Source: Betaproteobacteria bacterium
GTDB taxonomy: Bacteria > Pseudomonadota > Gammaproteobacteria > Burkholderiales > SG8-41
Reading direction: 5' to 3'
NCBI GenBank assembly: GCA_025356695.1
Contig: JANXSE010000140.1
Span: forward strand, 1 to 61,242
DNA: 61,242 bases
This document shows, one piece after another, positions 12,128 to 20,690 of this stretch. Every line of letters begins with the position of its first letter. The first letter of the stretch is position 1. The translations under genes and the position numbers were made by a program. The notes under the pieces are model-generated. The model made no database searches and had not been told where the DNA came from. It was given only the letters and a program-made list of their open reading frames with translations.

Positions 12128-12150
12128 TGTTGTTCCACAATCCCAACCCG

Positions 12151-12591
12151 ATGCCGGCGCGTAAACTCGACTTCTATCTCAATTCGTCCGACCCGTTGCG
12201 CGATCTTACGCGAGCGGTTCGGGATTTGTCCGAATTGCAGCAGATCCTAGCAAAAAACGCGCCATCGGAATTGACACAATCCTGTTGCGTCAAGCAGTTA
12301 CGCGCTGGAATCCTTTTAGTGTCGGCTGATAACGCGGCTGTTGCGACCCAGCTGAAGCAACTCACCCCTCGGCTACTTGCCAGCTACCAGAAGCAGGGGA
12401 GGGAGGTTACTTCAATACGTATTGAAGTGCAAGTTACGAACCCCGCAAAACGCCCCCCGCCCCGCCGCGAAAATAGCGGCTTAAGCACTGAATCTATTGA
12501 GAATATTATGGGTCTTGCGGAGGGGCTTGAGGACTCACCGCTGAAGGGTGCGCTGCTCCGGCTGGCGGCGCACGGCCGCAAAACGCCCTGA
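12151..12591 (+). CDS. DciA-like protein (DUF721)
   Basis: 146 residues. DUF721 proteins include DciA, the ancestral loader of the replicative helicase DnaB; the weak N-terminal similarity (LQQILAKNAPSEL...VKQLRAGILLVSADNAAVATQLKQLTPRLLASY) fits the family. I use the ATG at 12151 (MPARKLDFYL) rather than the open frame from 12127, which would overlap the start of the divergent peptidase gene. The only plus-strand gene in this stretch. Function assigned by family and location only. Confidence 0.8.
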   Translation: MPARKLDFYLNSSDPLRDLTRAVRDLSELQQILAKNAPSELTQSCCVKQLRAGILLVSADNAAVATQLKQLTPRLLASYQKQGREVTSIRIEVQVTNPAKRPPPRRENSGLSTESIENIMGLAEGLEDSPLKGALLRLAAHGRKTP

Positions 12592-12599
12592 CGCCGGAT

Positions 12600-12785
12600 C
12601 TAGGCTGCCATCAACAGCCGTTCGAACAGCATGAAGGCAAGGATGATGCAGGCCATGACCACGCCGTATTTGAGGATCTGCCAGGCAAAGGTCAGATAGC
12701 GGCGGTTTTTGGTCAGCAGATAGGTGACAAGCGAGCCGCCGATCGTGATCAGCAGCAGGAAACCGACAATGCGCAGAACCAGCAT
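12600..12785 (-). CDS. Small two-helix membrane protein
   Basis: 61 residues from the ATG at 12785. Two hydrophobic segments (about residues 1-20 and 33-54) separated by a basic loop (TKNRRYLTF). No known function. The frame is open upstream to 12884, but that part overlaps the end of lpxC and is not hydrophobic, so the shorter form is preferred. It lies 49 bp after the lpxC stop on the same strand and probably ends the lpxC transcript. Confidence 0.65.
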   Translation of the reverse strand: MLVLRIVGFLLLITIGGSLVTYLLTKNRRYLTFAWQILKYGVVMACIILAFMLFERLLMAA

Positions 12786-12834
12786 ATGTGCCCCGCTTTC
12801 AAGAATGCCGTCGCGCTGATCGACCGGCGCCGGA

Positions 12835-13749
12835 TCAAGCCAGTACGGGCTGAATCGAAGCAACGCAGGCTGGCGCGTCTTCAACCCGGTCGAAGGTCAC
12901 GTATTCCCACGCCCCCTCGGTTTCGAGCAATCGGCGCAACAATGCATTGTTGAGGGCATGCCCCGACTTGTGTGCGGCAAACGTGCCGATGACCGGATGC
13001 CCGAGCAGGTAAAGATCGCCGATGGCGTCGAGCACCTTGTGTTTGACGAACTCGTCGTCGTAACGCAGACCGTCGTTGTTCAACACGCGGTATTCGTCAA
13101 GGACGATGGCGTTGTCAAGAGAGCCACCGAGGGCCAGGCCCTGCCCGCGCATCCACTCGACTTCGTGCATGAAACCGAACGTCCGCGCGCGACTGACTTC
13201 CTTGACGTAGGACGTGGTGGCAAAATCAACTGCCACGGTGTTTGACGAACTGTCGAACACCGGATGATCGAAATCGATGCTGAATTCGACGCGAAAACCG
13301 TTATGCGGCGAAAACCGCGCCGTCTTGTCGCGGTCGCTCACTTCAACCGTCTTGAGAATGCGGATGAATTTCTTTGCCACCGGTTGCTCTTCGATGCCCG
13401 CCGACTGCAGCAGGAACACAAACGGTCCGGCGCTGCCATCCATGATCGGCACTTCCGGCGCGGAAACATCGACGTAAACATTGTCGATGCCGAGACCGGC
13501 CAGCGCCGACATTAAATGTTCAACCGTCGAAACGCGCGCGCCGTTCTCCTCGAGACAGGTCGACAAACGGGTATCGCCGACGTGGTACGGATCGGCCCTG
13601 ACCTCGACCGGTTGCGGCAGATCGACGCGCGTGAAGACGATGCCGGTGTTCGGTGCCGCCGGACGCAAGGTCAGATAGACCTTCTCGCCAGTGTGCAGAC
13701 CGACCCCGGTCGCGCGGATCACGTTTTTCAGGGTGCGCTGTTGAATCAC
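12835..13749 (-). CDS. lpxC: UDP-3-O-acyl-N-acetylglucosamine deacetylase LpxC
   Basis: Committed, zinc-dependent step of lipid A synthesis. 304 residues, family length. Zinc/catalytic motifs: [10 protein letters not shown] (first histidine) and [15 protein letters not shown] (histidine and aspartate). It begins with GTG (MIQQRTLKN) and has its own promoter in the gap to ftsZ. Position downstream of ftsZ is the classical end of a dcw cluster. Confidence 0.97.
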   Translation of the reverse strand: MIQQRTLKNVIRATGVGLHTGEKVYLTLRPAAPNTGIVFTRVDLPQPVEVRADPYHVGDTRLSTCLEENGARVSTVEHLMSALAGLGIDNVYVDVSAPEVPIMDGSAGPFVFLLQSAGIEEQPVAKKFIRILKTVEVSDRDKTARFSPHNGFRVEFSIDFDHPVFDSSSNTVAVDFATTSYVKEVSRARTFGFMHEVEWMRGQGLALGGSLDNAIVLDEYRVLNNDGLRYDDEFVKHKVLDAIGDLYLLGHPVIGTFAAHKSGHALNNALLRRLLETEGAWEYVTFDRVEDAPACVASIQPVLA

Positions 13750-13785
13750 TTGATTTATCTTCGGTTTTGCCGTTCTTCCATTGGA

Positions 13786-13793
13786 ATTTTAGC
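13786..13793 (-). promoter_or_regulatory. Putative extended -10 promoter of lpxC
   Basis: Minus-strand TAAAAT (13786-13791) preceded by TGC, giving the extended -10 form TGnTAAAAT. No good -35 hexamer is visible at the normal distance. It would start transcription about 30 bases before the lpxC GTG, allowing lpxC to be expressed independently of ftsZ. Confidence 0.5.
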
Positions 13794-13887
13794 ATGCCGC
13801 CCCGTCACCGGCGCGGCCACTACGTACCCAGCAGGCCGCCTGCGTACTACCCGTGACTCATACCTGCCCGCTTCCTAAAACACCGCC

Positions 13888-15048
13888 CTAGTCCGCCTGT
13901 TTGCGCAAAAACGCCGGGATATCGAGCATTTCCACACCCGAGTTTTTCATCGCTTCGACCGTTTGCGTGCGATTGCGCCGGATCATCGCCGGCGTGTCGA
14001 GTTCCTCGTAGTTCACATTGCCGGGTGCCATCGGGCCATCGGTGCCAGTGGCCGGGATCACGAGCTGCGGCCTCGTTTGTATGCGCCCCCCGTTTTTTCC
14101 AAGGCCCGTCGCCACAATCGTCACGCGCAACTCGTCTTCCAGATCGTCGTCGTAGACGACGCCCGTGATAACAGTCGCCGATTCAGCGGCCACCGCCTTG
14201 ATCACATCCATTACGTCGTACATTTCCTGCAACTGGAACGACGACGAACTCGCCGAAATGTTGACCAGTACACCACGTGCGTCGGCGATGTCGATGTCGT
14301 CGAGCAACGGGCAGGCCACGGCCTGTTCGGCCGCCATGCGCGCGCGGTCGGTGCCGGCCGCTTTGGCCGAACCCATCATCGCGATGCCGGTTTCCGACAT
14401 CACCGTTTTCACGTCGGCAAAATCGACGCCGATCATACCGGGGCAGGAAATGATTTCAGCGATACCGGCTACCGCGCCGTGCAGCACGTCGTTGGCCGCG
14501 CGAAACGCATCTTTGAGCGATACCTGATTGCCCAGCACCTGCATCAGCTTGTCGTTGGGAATGACGATCAGCGAATTGACGTGCTCGGAGAGCGCCGCCA
14601 TGCCCTCTTGTGCAATGCGTTCGCGTTTGCCCTCGAACGCGAACGGCTTGGTCACCACGGCCACCGTCAGAATGCCCAGTTCGCGCGCGATTTCCGCCAC
14701 TACCGGCGCCGCCCCCGTGCCCGTGCCACCGCCCATCCCCGCAGTCAGGAAGAGCATATCTGCGCCGCGCAGGAGATCAATGATGCGATCGCGATCCTCC
14801 AGCGCCGCCTGCCGGCCAACCTCGGGGTTCGCGCCTGCGCCCAAACCCTTGGTCGCCTGGCTGCCGATTTGCAGTTGAGTACGCGCCTGGGTGCGCTTGA
14901 GCGCCTTCATATCGGTATTGGCGCAGATGAATTCGACGCCTTTGACCCCGTTGGCAATCATGTGATCGACGGCATTGCCCCCGCAACCGCCAACGCCGAT
15001 AACCTTGATGACCGCTTCCTGCGACGGAACTTCCATGATTTCAAACAT
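13888..15048 (-). CDS. ftsZ: Cell division protein FtsZ
   Basis: Tubulin-like GTPase that forms the Z ring. 386 residues. GTP-binding signature GGGTGTG at residues 106-112, T7-loop region in the GTPase domain, a variable linker, and the C-terminal peptide LDIPAFLRKQAD at the very end that binds FtsA, ZipA and ZapD. A strong AGGAGG lies just before the ATG. It lies 84 bp after ftsA. Confidence 0.98.
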   Translation of the reverse strand: MFEIMEVPSQEAVIKVIGVGGCGGNAVDHMIANGVKGVEFICANTDMKALKRTQARTQLQIGSQATKGLGAGANPEVGRQAALEDRDRIIDLLRGADMLFLTAGMGGGTGTGAAPVVAEIARELGILTVAVVTKPFAFEGKRERIAQEGMAALSEHVNSLIVIPNDKLMQVLGNQVSLKDAFRAANDVLHGAVAGIAEIISCPGMIGVDFADVKTVMSETGIAMMGSAKAAGTDRARMAAEQAVACPLLDDIDIADARGVLVNISASSSSFQLQEMYDVMDVIKAVAAESATVITGVVYDDDLEDELRVTIVATGLGKNGGRIQTRPQLVIPATGTDGPMAPGNVNYEELDTPAMIRRNRTQTVEAMKNSGVEMLDIPAFLRKQAD

Positions 15049-15132
15049 AGTTGCCTCCTGTGACTAAAGTTAAAACCAAAAATTTCAATAAACCGGTCAA
15101 GCCGCACCCAAATCCGTGCGCACCGCCAACCC

Positions 15133-16368
15133 CTAAAAATTTCCTTTGAACCAACTCTTCATGCGCTCGAGCAAACCGCTGAACGAGCTGATCTGCGCCT
15201 GCGAAATTGCGTGGTGCCGCTGTTCCTGCAAACCGAGCAGCAGCAGTCCGACCGCGGTGGCGTGGCGCGGATTGCGCACCACCTCCGAAAGACCGCCCTG
15301 GTATTGCGGCTGGCCGATGCGCACCGGCATGTGGAAAATTTCTTCGCCCAGCTCGACCATGCCCTGCATCGAACTCGAGCCGCCGGTGATGACGATGCCG
15401 GACGACAGCAGATCCTCGTAACCCGAGCGCCGCAGCTCCGACTGCACCAGCGAATACAGTTCCTCGATGCGCGGCTCGATGACTTCGGCCAGCGTCTGCC
15501 GCGACAACTGGCGCGCGCCGCGCTCGCCGATGCCCGGCACGTCCACCATCTGCTGCGAGTCGGCCAGCTGCCGCAACGCGCAGCCGTAGCGCTGCTTGAT
15601 GTCCTCGGCATCCTTGGTCGGTGTGCGCAAGGCCATTGCAATGTCATTGGTGATCTGGTCACCGGCAATCGGAATCACGCCGGTATGACGGATCGCGCCC
15701 TGCGTAAAAATCGCGATGTCGGTGGTGCCACCGCCGATATCAACGAGGCAAACGCCGAGTTCCTTTTCGTCTTCCGACAACACCGCGGTGGCCGATGCCA
15801 GCGGCTGCAGGATCAGGTCGCGCACTTCGAGGCCGCAGCGGCGCACGCACTTGATGATGTTCTGCGCCGCCGACACGGCGCCGGTAACGATATGCACGTT
15901 GACCTCGAGCCGCACGCCGCTCATGCCGAGCGGTTCGCGCACGTCGCCCTGGCCATCGACGATAAATTCCTGGTTCAGGATGTGCAGCACCTGCTGGTCG
16001 GTCGGGATCGGAATCGCCTTCGCGGTTTCGATCACGCGCTCGACGTCCTGCTGCGTCACCTCGCGGTCCTTGATCGGCACCATGCCGCGCGAATTGAGAC
16101 TCTTGATGTGGCTGCCGGCGATGCCGGTGTAGACCTCGGCGATCTTGCAATCGGCCATCAACTCGGCCTCTTCCAGCGCACGCTGGATCGCATTGACGGT
16201 CGCTTCAATATTGACCACCACGCCCTTCTTCAAACCCTTCGAAGGATGCGTACCCATGCCGATCACTTCGTAACCGTCACCCCTGGCCTCGGCCACCATG
16301 GCGACAATCTTCGAGGTGCCGATGTCGAGTCCGACGATCAGACTTCTTTCTTCTTTGGCCTTGCTCAT
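15133..16368 (-). CDS. ftsA: Cell division protein FtsA
   Basis: Actin-like ATPase that tethers FtsZ to the membrane and recruits later division proteins. 411 residues. Nucleotide-binding motifs GLDIGTSKIVAMVAE at the N terminus and VDIGGGTTDIAIF in the middle; the C-terminal amphipathic helix (LERMKSWFKGNF) is the membrane target. The start overlaps the ftsQ stop by ATGA, indicating translational coupling. Confidence 0.98.
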   Translation of the reverse strand: MSKAKEERSLIVGLDIGTSKIVAMVAEARGDGYEVIGMGTHPSKGLKKGVVVNIEATVNAIQRALEEAELMADCKIAEVYTGIAGSHIKSLNSRGMVPIKDREVTQQDVERVIETAKAIPIPTDQQVLHILNQEFIVDGQGDVREPLGMSGVRLEVNVHIVTGAVSAAQNIIKCVRRCGLEVRDLILQPLASATAVLSEDEKELGVCLVDIGGGTTDIAIFTQGAIRHTGVIPIAGDQITNDIAMALRTPTKDAEDIKQRYGCALRQLADSQQMVDVPGIGERGARQLSRQTLAEVIEPRIEELYSLVQSELRRSGYEDLLSSGIVITGGSSSMQGMVELGEEIFHMPVRIGQPQYQGGLSEVVRNPRHATAVGLLLLGLQEQRHHAISQAQISSFSGLLERMKSWFKGNF

Positions 16369-17132
16369 CCCTTTTTCTCCGCCTTTCCTGCGCCGCGTAC
16401 GGCGCGCCCGCGTTCGTTCTCGCGCGGCTCTCCGCGCAGTTCCCTGATGCGCACCGCAAATCCGTTTGAATAACGCAAGTCCACGTGGTCGATGCGCCGC
16501 TGCAGGCGGCCGATCGTGCGCTGATAGGCGCCGACAAAACGTTCGAGCCGCAGCTCGATGTCCTCGCGGCCGAGTTCGATGGTCAGCCCGTTGTCGGCAC
16601 GCAGTTGCCAGGCGCGACGCGGCGTTACGCCGATCTGCACCGGCACCAGGCCTACCGCAGCCAGATTACGGCGGAAAAATTCGTATTGAATGGTGATTTC
16701 CTTCATGCTTTCGCGCGCGCCGACAAAGCTCAGCAGCTTGCCGTCGTAGGCGGCGGTAAACACCTCGCCATGCGTGTTGACCAGCGCGTCCGCACCCCAG
16801 CGCGCCAGCGGCACATGTTCCTCGAGCGCGACCTCAAGGCGGTCGGGCCACTGGCGGCGCAGATCGACCTTGCGCACCCACGGCAGGCGCTCGAAGGCGG
16901 CACGCACGCGCGGCAGGTTCACCGTGAAAAAGTTGCCCTCGATTTCGCCGCGCACGATAGCCTCGATCTGTTCGGGGGTCACATGCTGCGACACCGCGCT
17001 CATGCGCACCTCGCGCAGCGGAAACACCGGCAGGCGCACCGCGTAATGCAACGCGGTGTAGGCCACCATCATGATGGCCGCCGCGAACAGCGCGGTTGCC
17101 ACGCCATTGAGGATGTCGGGCCTATCCCACAT
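16365..17132 (-). CDS. ftsQ: Cell division protein FtsQ
   Basis: Bitopic protein linking early and late divisome proteins through FtsB/FtsL. 255 residues from the ATG at 17132 (MWDRPDIL); the frame is open 12 codons further but that extends into ddlB. One membrane segment about 8-32, then a POTRA domain ([22 protein letters not shown]) and the beta domain. The start overlaps the last 11 bases of ddlB, so translation is probably coupled. Confidence 0.95.
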   Translation of the reverse strand: MWDRPDILNGVATALFAAAIMMVAYTALHYAVRLPVFPLREVRMSAVSQHVTPEQIEAIVRGEIEGNFFTVNLPRVRAAFERLPWVRKVDLRRQWPDRLEVALEEHVPLARWGADALVNTHGEVFTAAYDGKLLSFVGARESMKEITIQYEFFRRNLAAVGLVPVQIGVTPRRAWQLRADNGLTIELGREDIELRLERFVGAYQRTIGRLQRRIDHVDLRYSNGFAVRIRELRGEPRENERGRAVRGAGKAEKKG

Positions 17133-18033
17133 GGGCCAGCTCCAGTATCCGCAACGCAAGATCGTCAAATTCGATGCCGGCGGCGCGCGCCGCCATCGGC
17201 ACCAGCGAGTGCCCTGTCATGCCGGGGATGGTGTTCATTTCGAGCAGACAGGCCCGGCCGTCGTCGCGCAGAATGAGATCGGCACGCCCCCAGCCGCAGC
17301 AACCCAGTGCCGCCACCGCGCGCATCACCAGCGTCTGGATTTCGCGCTCCTGCGCGGCGGGCAGACCGCTCGGGCAATGGTATTGGGTGTCGTCGCTGAA
17401 ATACTTGTTCTGATAATCGTAGTTGCCGGCGGGCGCCTCGATACGCACCAGCGGCAACGGCGCATCCCCGAGAAACGCCGAGGTCAATTCGCGTCCCTCG
17501 ATGAATTCCTCTGCAATCACCAGCGCATCGTGTTTTGCCGCCAGTGCGTACGCCTCCGCAATCCCGTCAACCGACACCACCTTGGTAATACCGATACTCG
17601 AGCCCTCGTGCGCCGGCTTGATGACGAGGGGCAGGCCGAGGCGCTGCACCAGCGCCTGCCAGTCGCTCTGTGCGGCAATCACCTCGCCGCGCGGCGTCGG
17701 AATGTTGCTGGCCTGCCACACCAGCTTGGTGCGCAGCTTGTCGATGCTCAGAGCTGAAGCCATCACGCCGCTGCCGGTATAGGGGATTTCCATCCACTCC
17801 AGCGCGCCCTGCACGGTGCCGTCTTCGCCGTAACGGCCATGCAAGGCGATAAACACGCGTTGCACGCCGTCGCGCGCGAGTTCGAACAGCGGGCGCTCGG
17901 CCGGATCAAAGCGGTGTGCATCGATGCCCTTGCGTTTCAATGCATCGAGCACGTTGCTGCCGGTCATCAGCGAGATCTCGCGCTCGGCGCTGCGACCGCC
18001 CATGAGCACTGCAACTTTCCCGAAATCAGCCAT
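17122..18033 (-). CDS. ddlB: D-alanine--D-alanine ligase DdlB
   Basis: ATP-dependent ligase making the D-Ala-D-Ala dipeptide for peptidoglycan. 303 residues from the ATG at 18033 ([21 protein letters not shown]), chosen because AGGAGG lies seven bases upstream. ATP-grasp motifs are present ([29 protein letters not shown]). Oddity: a second, partial copy of this gene's ribosome-binding site and first 11 codons lies immediately upstream (18124 downward). Its mini-ORF ends inside this start, and the Shine-Dalgarno here sits in a small hairpin. Confidence 0.96.
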   Translation of the reverse strand: MADFGKVAVLMGGRSAEREISLMTGSNVLDALKRKGIDAHRFDPAERPLFELARDGVQRVFIALHGRYGEDGTVQGALEWMEIPYTGSGVMASALSIDKLRTKLVWQASNIPTPRGEVIAAQSDWQALVQRLGLPLVIKPAHEGSSIGITKVVSVDGIAEAYALAAKHDALVIAEEFIEGRELTSAFLGDAPLPLVRIEAPAGNYDYQNKYFSDDTQYHCPSGLPAAQEREIQTLVMRAVAALGCCGWGRADLILRDDGRACLLEMNTIPGMTGHSLVPMAARAAGIEFDDLALRILELAHVG

Positions 18034-18124
18034 GTGCAGTCCTCCTGCACACGCCTGCTGCGCGGCCACTGCGCGCGCTTGCGCAGTCGCACATCAGCAC
18101 AGCCACTTTGCCGAAGTCAGCCAT
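18026..18124 (-). other. Mini-ORF 'echo' of the ddlB start (32 codons)
   Basis: Lies between murB and ddlB. It starts at an ATG inside the murB stop region (ATGGCTGA overlap), encodes [11 protein letters not shown], identical to the DdlB N terminus, then runs into unrelated [13 protein letters not shown]... and stops at a TGA overlapping the true ddlB start in the same ATGGCTGA configuration. Over the 11 shared codons five differ, all silently. A Shine-Dalgarno-like GGAGG precedes both copies. It may be a vestige of a duplicated start or a coupled leader; see findings. Confidence 0.7.
18034..18050 (-). promoter_or_regulatory. Hairpin presenting the ddlB Shine-Dalgarno sequence
   Basis: Minus strand GTGCAGGAGGACTGCAC: GTGCAG pairs with CTGCAC around a GAGGA loop, so AGGAGG is partly in the loop and partly in the stem. 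The ddlB ATG begins on the next base. It could modulate initiation at ddlB unless ribosomes translating the upstream mini-ORF open it. Confidence 0.5.
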
Positions 18125-19064
18125 GCGCGGCCTCCTTCGTCGGCGTGCCACCGAGGATGCGCACTTCGCGCTCAAGCTCGATGGCGAATTTTTCACGCAC
18201 GGTATTGGCCGCCAGATCGATCAGCGCCTCGATGTCGGCGGCCGTCGCCCTGCCGCGGTTGACGATGAAATTCGCATGCTTGTCGGAGATCATCGCGCCG
18301 CCGATGGCATGGCCCTTGAGCCCGCAGGCTTCGATCAAACGTGCGGCATGGTCGCCGGGCGGATTGCGGAACACCGAACCGGCGTTGGGCTGGCTGAGCG
18401 GTTGCGCGGCGATGCGTTGTTCGAGCAACTGGCGGATGATCGAGCGCGACTTGAGGCTGTCGCCCTTGGGCAGCTTGAAGCGCGCGGCCAGGAACCACTC
18501 TTCGCCGTCTTCAAGCAGTGCAACGTGCCGGTAGCCGATGTCGTAATTGGCACGCGTGCGCTGGCGCAGTTGTCCGTTGCGGTCAACCGTCGTCACGCTC
18601 TCGACGATTTTCCATGTTTCGCCACCGTAACAACCTGCATTCATCGCCAGCGCGCCGCCAATGGTGCCCGGGATGCCGGCCATGAATTCGGCGCCGCCGC
18701 GCGCATGGTTGGCGGCAAAGCGCGCCAGCTTCGGACTCGGCACGCCGGCTTCAGCATAAATGGCGCGGCCTTCAACACGGATTTCCTTGAGCACGCCGTG
18801 CGTGAAGATCACGGTACCGCGGAAGCCGTCGTCGCGCACCAGCAGATTGCTGCCCAATCCCACAAATACCAGCGGTTCGGTCGCCGGCGCGGCAGCCACG
18901 AAGGCGCACAGGTCATCCACATCGGCCGGCACATAAGCACGCGTGACACAGCCGCCGGCACGCCAGCTGACGTGCCGTGCCATCGACTCGTCCAGACGCA
19001 CCTCACCGCGCAGTTCAACCGGCGGCTTGGCCATGCGCGCTGTGGGCTTCTCGCTCATGTCCAT
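18117..19064 (-). CDS. murB: UDP-N-acetylenolpyruvoylglucosamine reductase MurB
   Basis: FAD-dependent reductase completing UDP-MurNAc synthesis. 315 residues from 19064 (a start two codons later at 19058, MSEKP, is equally possible). FAD-binding region VFVGLGSNLLVRDDGFRG, the NAGCYGGE motif and the catalytic-serine context AGSVFRNPPGDHA are present. The stop overlaps the ddlB echo start. A 26-codon mini-ORF separates it from murC. Confidence 0.96.
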   Translation of the reverse strand: MDMSEKPTARMAKPPVELRGEVRLDESMARHVSWRAGGCVTRAYVPADVDDLCAFVAAAPATEPLVFVGLGSNLLVRDDGFRGTVIFTHGVLKEIRVEGRAIYAEAGVPSPKLARFAANHARGGAEFMAGIPGTIGGALAMNAGCYGGETWKIVESVTTVDRNGQLRQRTRANYDIGYRHVALLEDGEEWFLAARFKLPKGDSLKSRSIIRQLLEQRIAAQPLSQPNAGSVFRNPPGDHAARLIEACGLKGHAIGGAMISDKHANFIVNRGRATAADIEALIDLAANTVREKFAIELEREVRILGGTPTKEAAHG

Positions 19065-19135
19065 AACGGTTCCGCGCAGGCCTGCATAAAATCGGCGCCT
19101 GCCGTCAGCATGGTTTGATCGATGCGACGGCTCAT
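19055..19135 (-). other. 26-codon mini-ORF between murC and murB
   Basis: It begins at an ATG overlapping the murC stop (ATGA) and ends with a TGA overlapping an ATG that opens murB (ATGA). Peptide [20 protein letters not shown]..., with no visible resemblance to MurB beyond the first two residues. The two-sided coupling is the same as in the ddlB, murC and mraY echoes, which is why it is listed; with no homology it could also be a chance short ORF. Confidence 0.4.
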
Positions 19136-20547
19136 GCCCTGCCTCCGGTCGCCTGCGCCGCCAGCGTGCCGGCCAGCGTGCCGATCGAACCCGCGCCCAT
19201 CGTCAACACGACGTCGCCGTCCTTCATCACGCCGTTGATGGCGGCGGGAAAATCCACCGCCTGTTCGACAAATATCGGTTCGACCTTGCCGTTCACCCGC
19301 ACAGCGCGCATCAACGCGCGGCCGTCGGCGGCAACGATCGGCGCTTCGCCGGCCGCATAGACTTCGGTGAGCAGCAGCACGTCGACGGTCGACAGCACCT
19401 TGATGAAATCCTCGAAGCAATCGCGTGTGCGCGTGTAGCGGTGCGGCTGGAACGCCAGCACGATGCGGCGGCCGGGAAAGGCGCCGCGCGCGGCGGCCAG
19501 CGTCGCCGCCATTTCGGCGGGGTGATGGCCGTAATCGTCGATCAGCGTGTAACAGCCGCCCGCCGCAACCGGCAGATCACCGTAGCGCTGGAAGCGGCGG
19601 CCGACGCCGCGAAATTCCGCCAGCGCCTTGACGATCGCCGCATCCGCCGCGCCGACCTCCATGGCAATGGCAATCGCCGCCAGCGCATTGAGCACGTTGT
19701 GCGTGCCGGCGAGGTTCAGTGTCACGTCGAGATCGGCGAGCGCGTGGCCGTGCATGTCCTTGCGCACGACGCGAAAGTGCATGCGTCCGCCATCGGCTTT
19801 CACATCGACCGCGCGGATCTGCGCCGCCTCCGACAAACCATAAGTCGTCACCGGCTTGGTCACCGCCGGCAGGATCTCGCGCACGTTGGCGTCGTCGATG
19901 CACAACACGGCCGTGCCGTAGAACGGCAGGTGCTGCACGAAATCGAGGAAGGCTTGGCGCAGCCGGCCGAAGTAGTGGCCGTAGGTCTCCATGTGGTCGG
20001 CGTCGATATTGGTCACCACCGCCAACACCGGCGAGAGATACAGGAACGAGGCATCCGACTCGTCCGCTTCGACGACGATGAATTCGCCACTGCCAAGCTT
20101 GGCGTGCGAGCCGGCGGCTTCGAGGCGGCCGCCGATGACGAAGGTCGGATCCATGCCGGCCTCGGCCAGCACGCTCGCAATCAAACTCGTCGTCGTGGTC
20201 TTGCCATGCGTGCCAGCCACCGCGATGCCCTGTTTGAGGCGCATCAACTCGGCCAGCATCATCGCGCGCGGCACCACCGGGATTTTGTGCGCGCGCGCCG
20301 CCACCACTTCCGGATTGTCTTCCTTGACTGCGCTCGAAATCACCACCGCATCGACCGCGGCGACGTTATCCGCGGCGTGGCCCCTGGTGACCTTCGCGCC
20401 GAGGCTTTTCAAACGCAGCGTCGCCGCGCCCTCGTTCAAATCGGAGCCGCTAACTTCGAAGCCCAGATTGAGCAACACCTCGGCGATGCCGCTCATGCCC
20501 GAGCCGCCGATGCCCACGAAGTGCACTTTTTTGACTTTGTGCTTCAT
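19132..20547 (-). CDS. murC: UDP-N-acetylmuramate--L-alanine ligase MurC
   Basis: Adds L-Ala to UDP-MurNAc. 471 residues from the ATG at 20547 ([20 protein letters not shown]); the frame remains open for 19 more codons, but that is insert sequence. Mur-ligase ATP loop [15 protein letters not shown] near residue 110 and the later DDYGHHP motif are intact. Only a weak Shine-Dalgarno precedes it, so efficient translation may depend on coupling from the upstream mini-ORF, whose TGA overlaps this ATG. Confidence 0.96.
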   Translation of the reverse strand: MKHKVKKVHFVGIGGSGMSGIAEVLLNLGFEVSGSDLNEGAATLRLKSLGAKVTRGHAADNVAAVDAVVISSAVKEDNPEVVAARAHKIPVVPRAMMLAELMRLKQGIAVAGTHGKTTTTSLIASVLAEAGMDPTFVIGGRLEAAGSHAKLGSGEFIVVEADESDASFLYLSPVLAVVTNIDADHMETYGHYFGRLRQAFLDFVQHLPFYGTAVLCIDDANVREILPAVTKPVTTYGLSEAAQIRAVDVKADGGRMHFRVVRKDMHGHALADLDVTLNLAGTHNVLNALAAIAIAMEVGAADAAIVKALAEFRGVGRRFQRYGDLPVAAGGCYTLIDDYGHHPAEMAATLAAARGAFPGRRIVLAFQPHRYTRTRDCFEDFIKVLSTVDVLLLTEVYAAGEAPIVAADGRALMRAVRVNGKVEPIFVEQAVDFPAAINGVMKDGDVVLTMGAGSIGTLAGTLAAQATGGRA

Positions 20548-20690
20548 GCGTTCATATCCAAACGATTCGTATCGGCGGCTGACGTCGCTCGCGGACGTTC
20601 GCATCCCGCGCTGCGCGCGGGCCCCTGCTCACTGCTCGCGCCGGTCCCGCCCATGCCCACAAAATGCACTTTTTTGACTTTGTGCTTCAT
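20544..20690 (-). other. Mini-ORF 'echo' of the murC start (48 codons)
   Basis: It starts at an ATG overlapping the murG stop (ATGA). It encodes [17 protein letters not shown], matching MurC residues 1-17 with two changes, then diverges ([18 protein letters not shown]...) and ends with a TGA overlapping the true murC ATG. The first 12 codons are identical in protein, with two silent base changes. The divergent part contains a perfect 7-bp hairpin (20605-20621) inside a motif shared with the S51-gene echo 26 kb away. Confidence 0.75.

Noticed and set aside
18034..18069. Longer DdlB start at 18069
   Set aside because: AGGAGG points to 18033 and the extra residues come from insert sequence.
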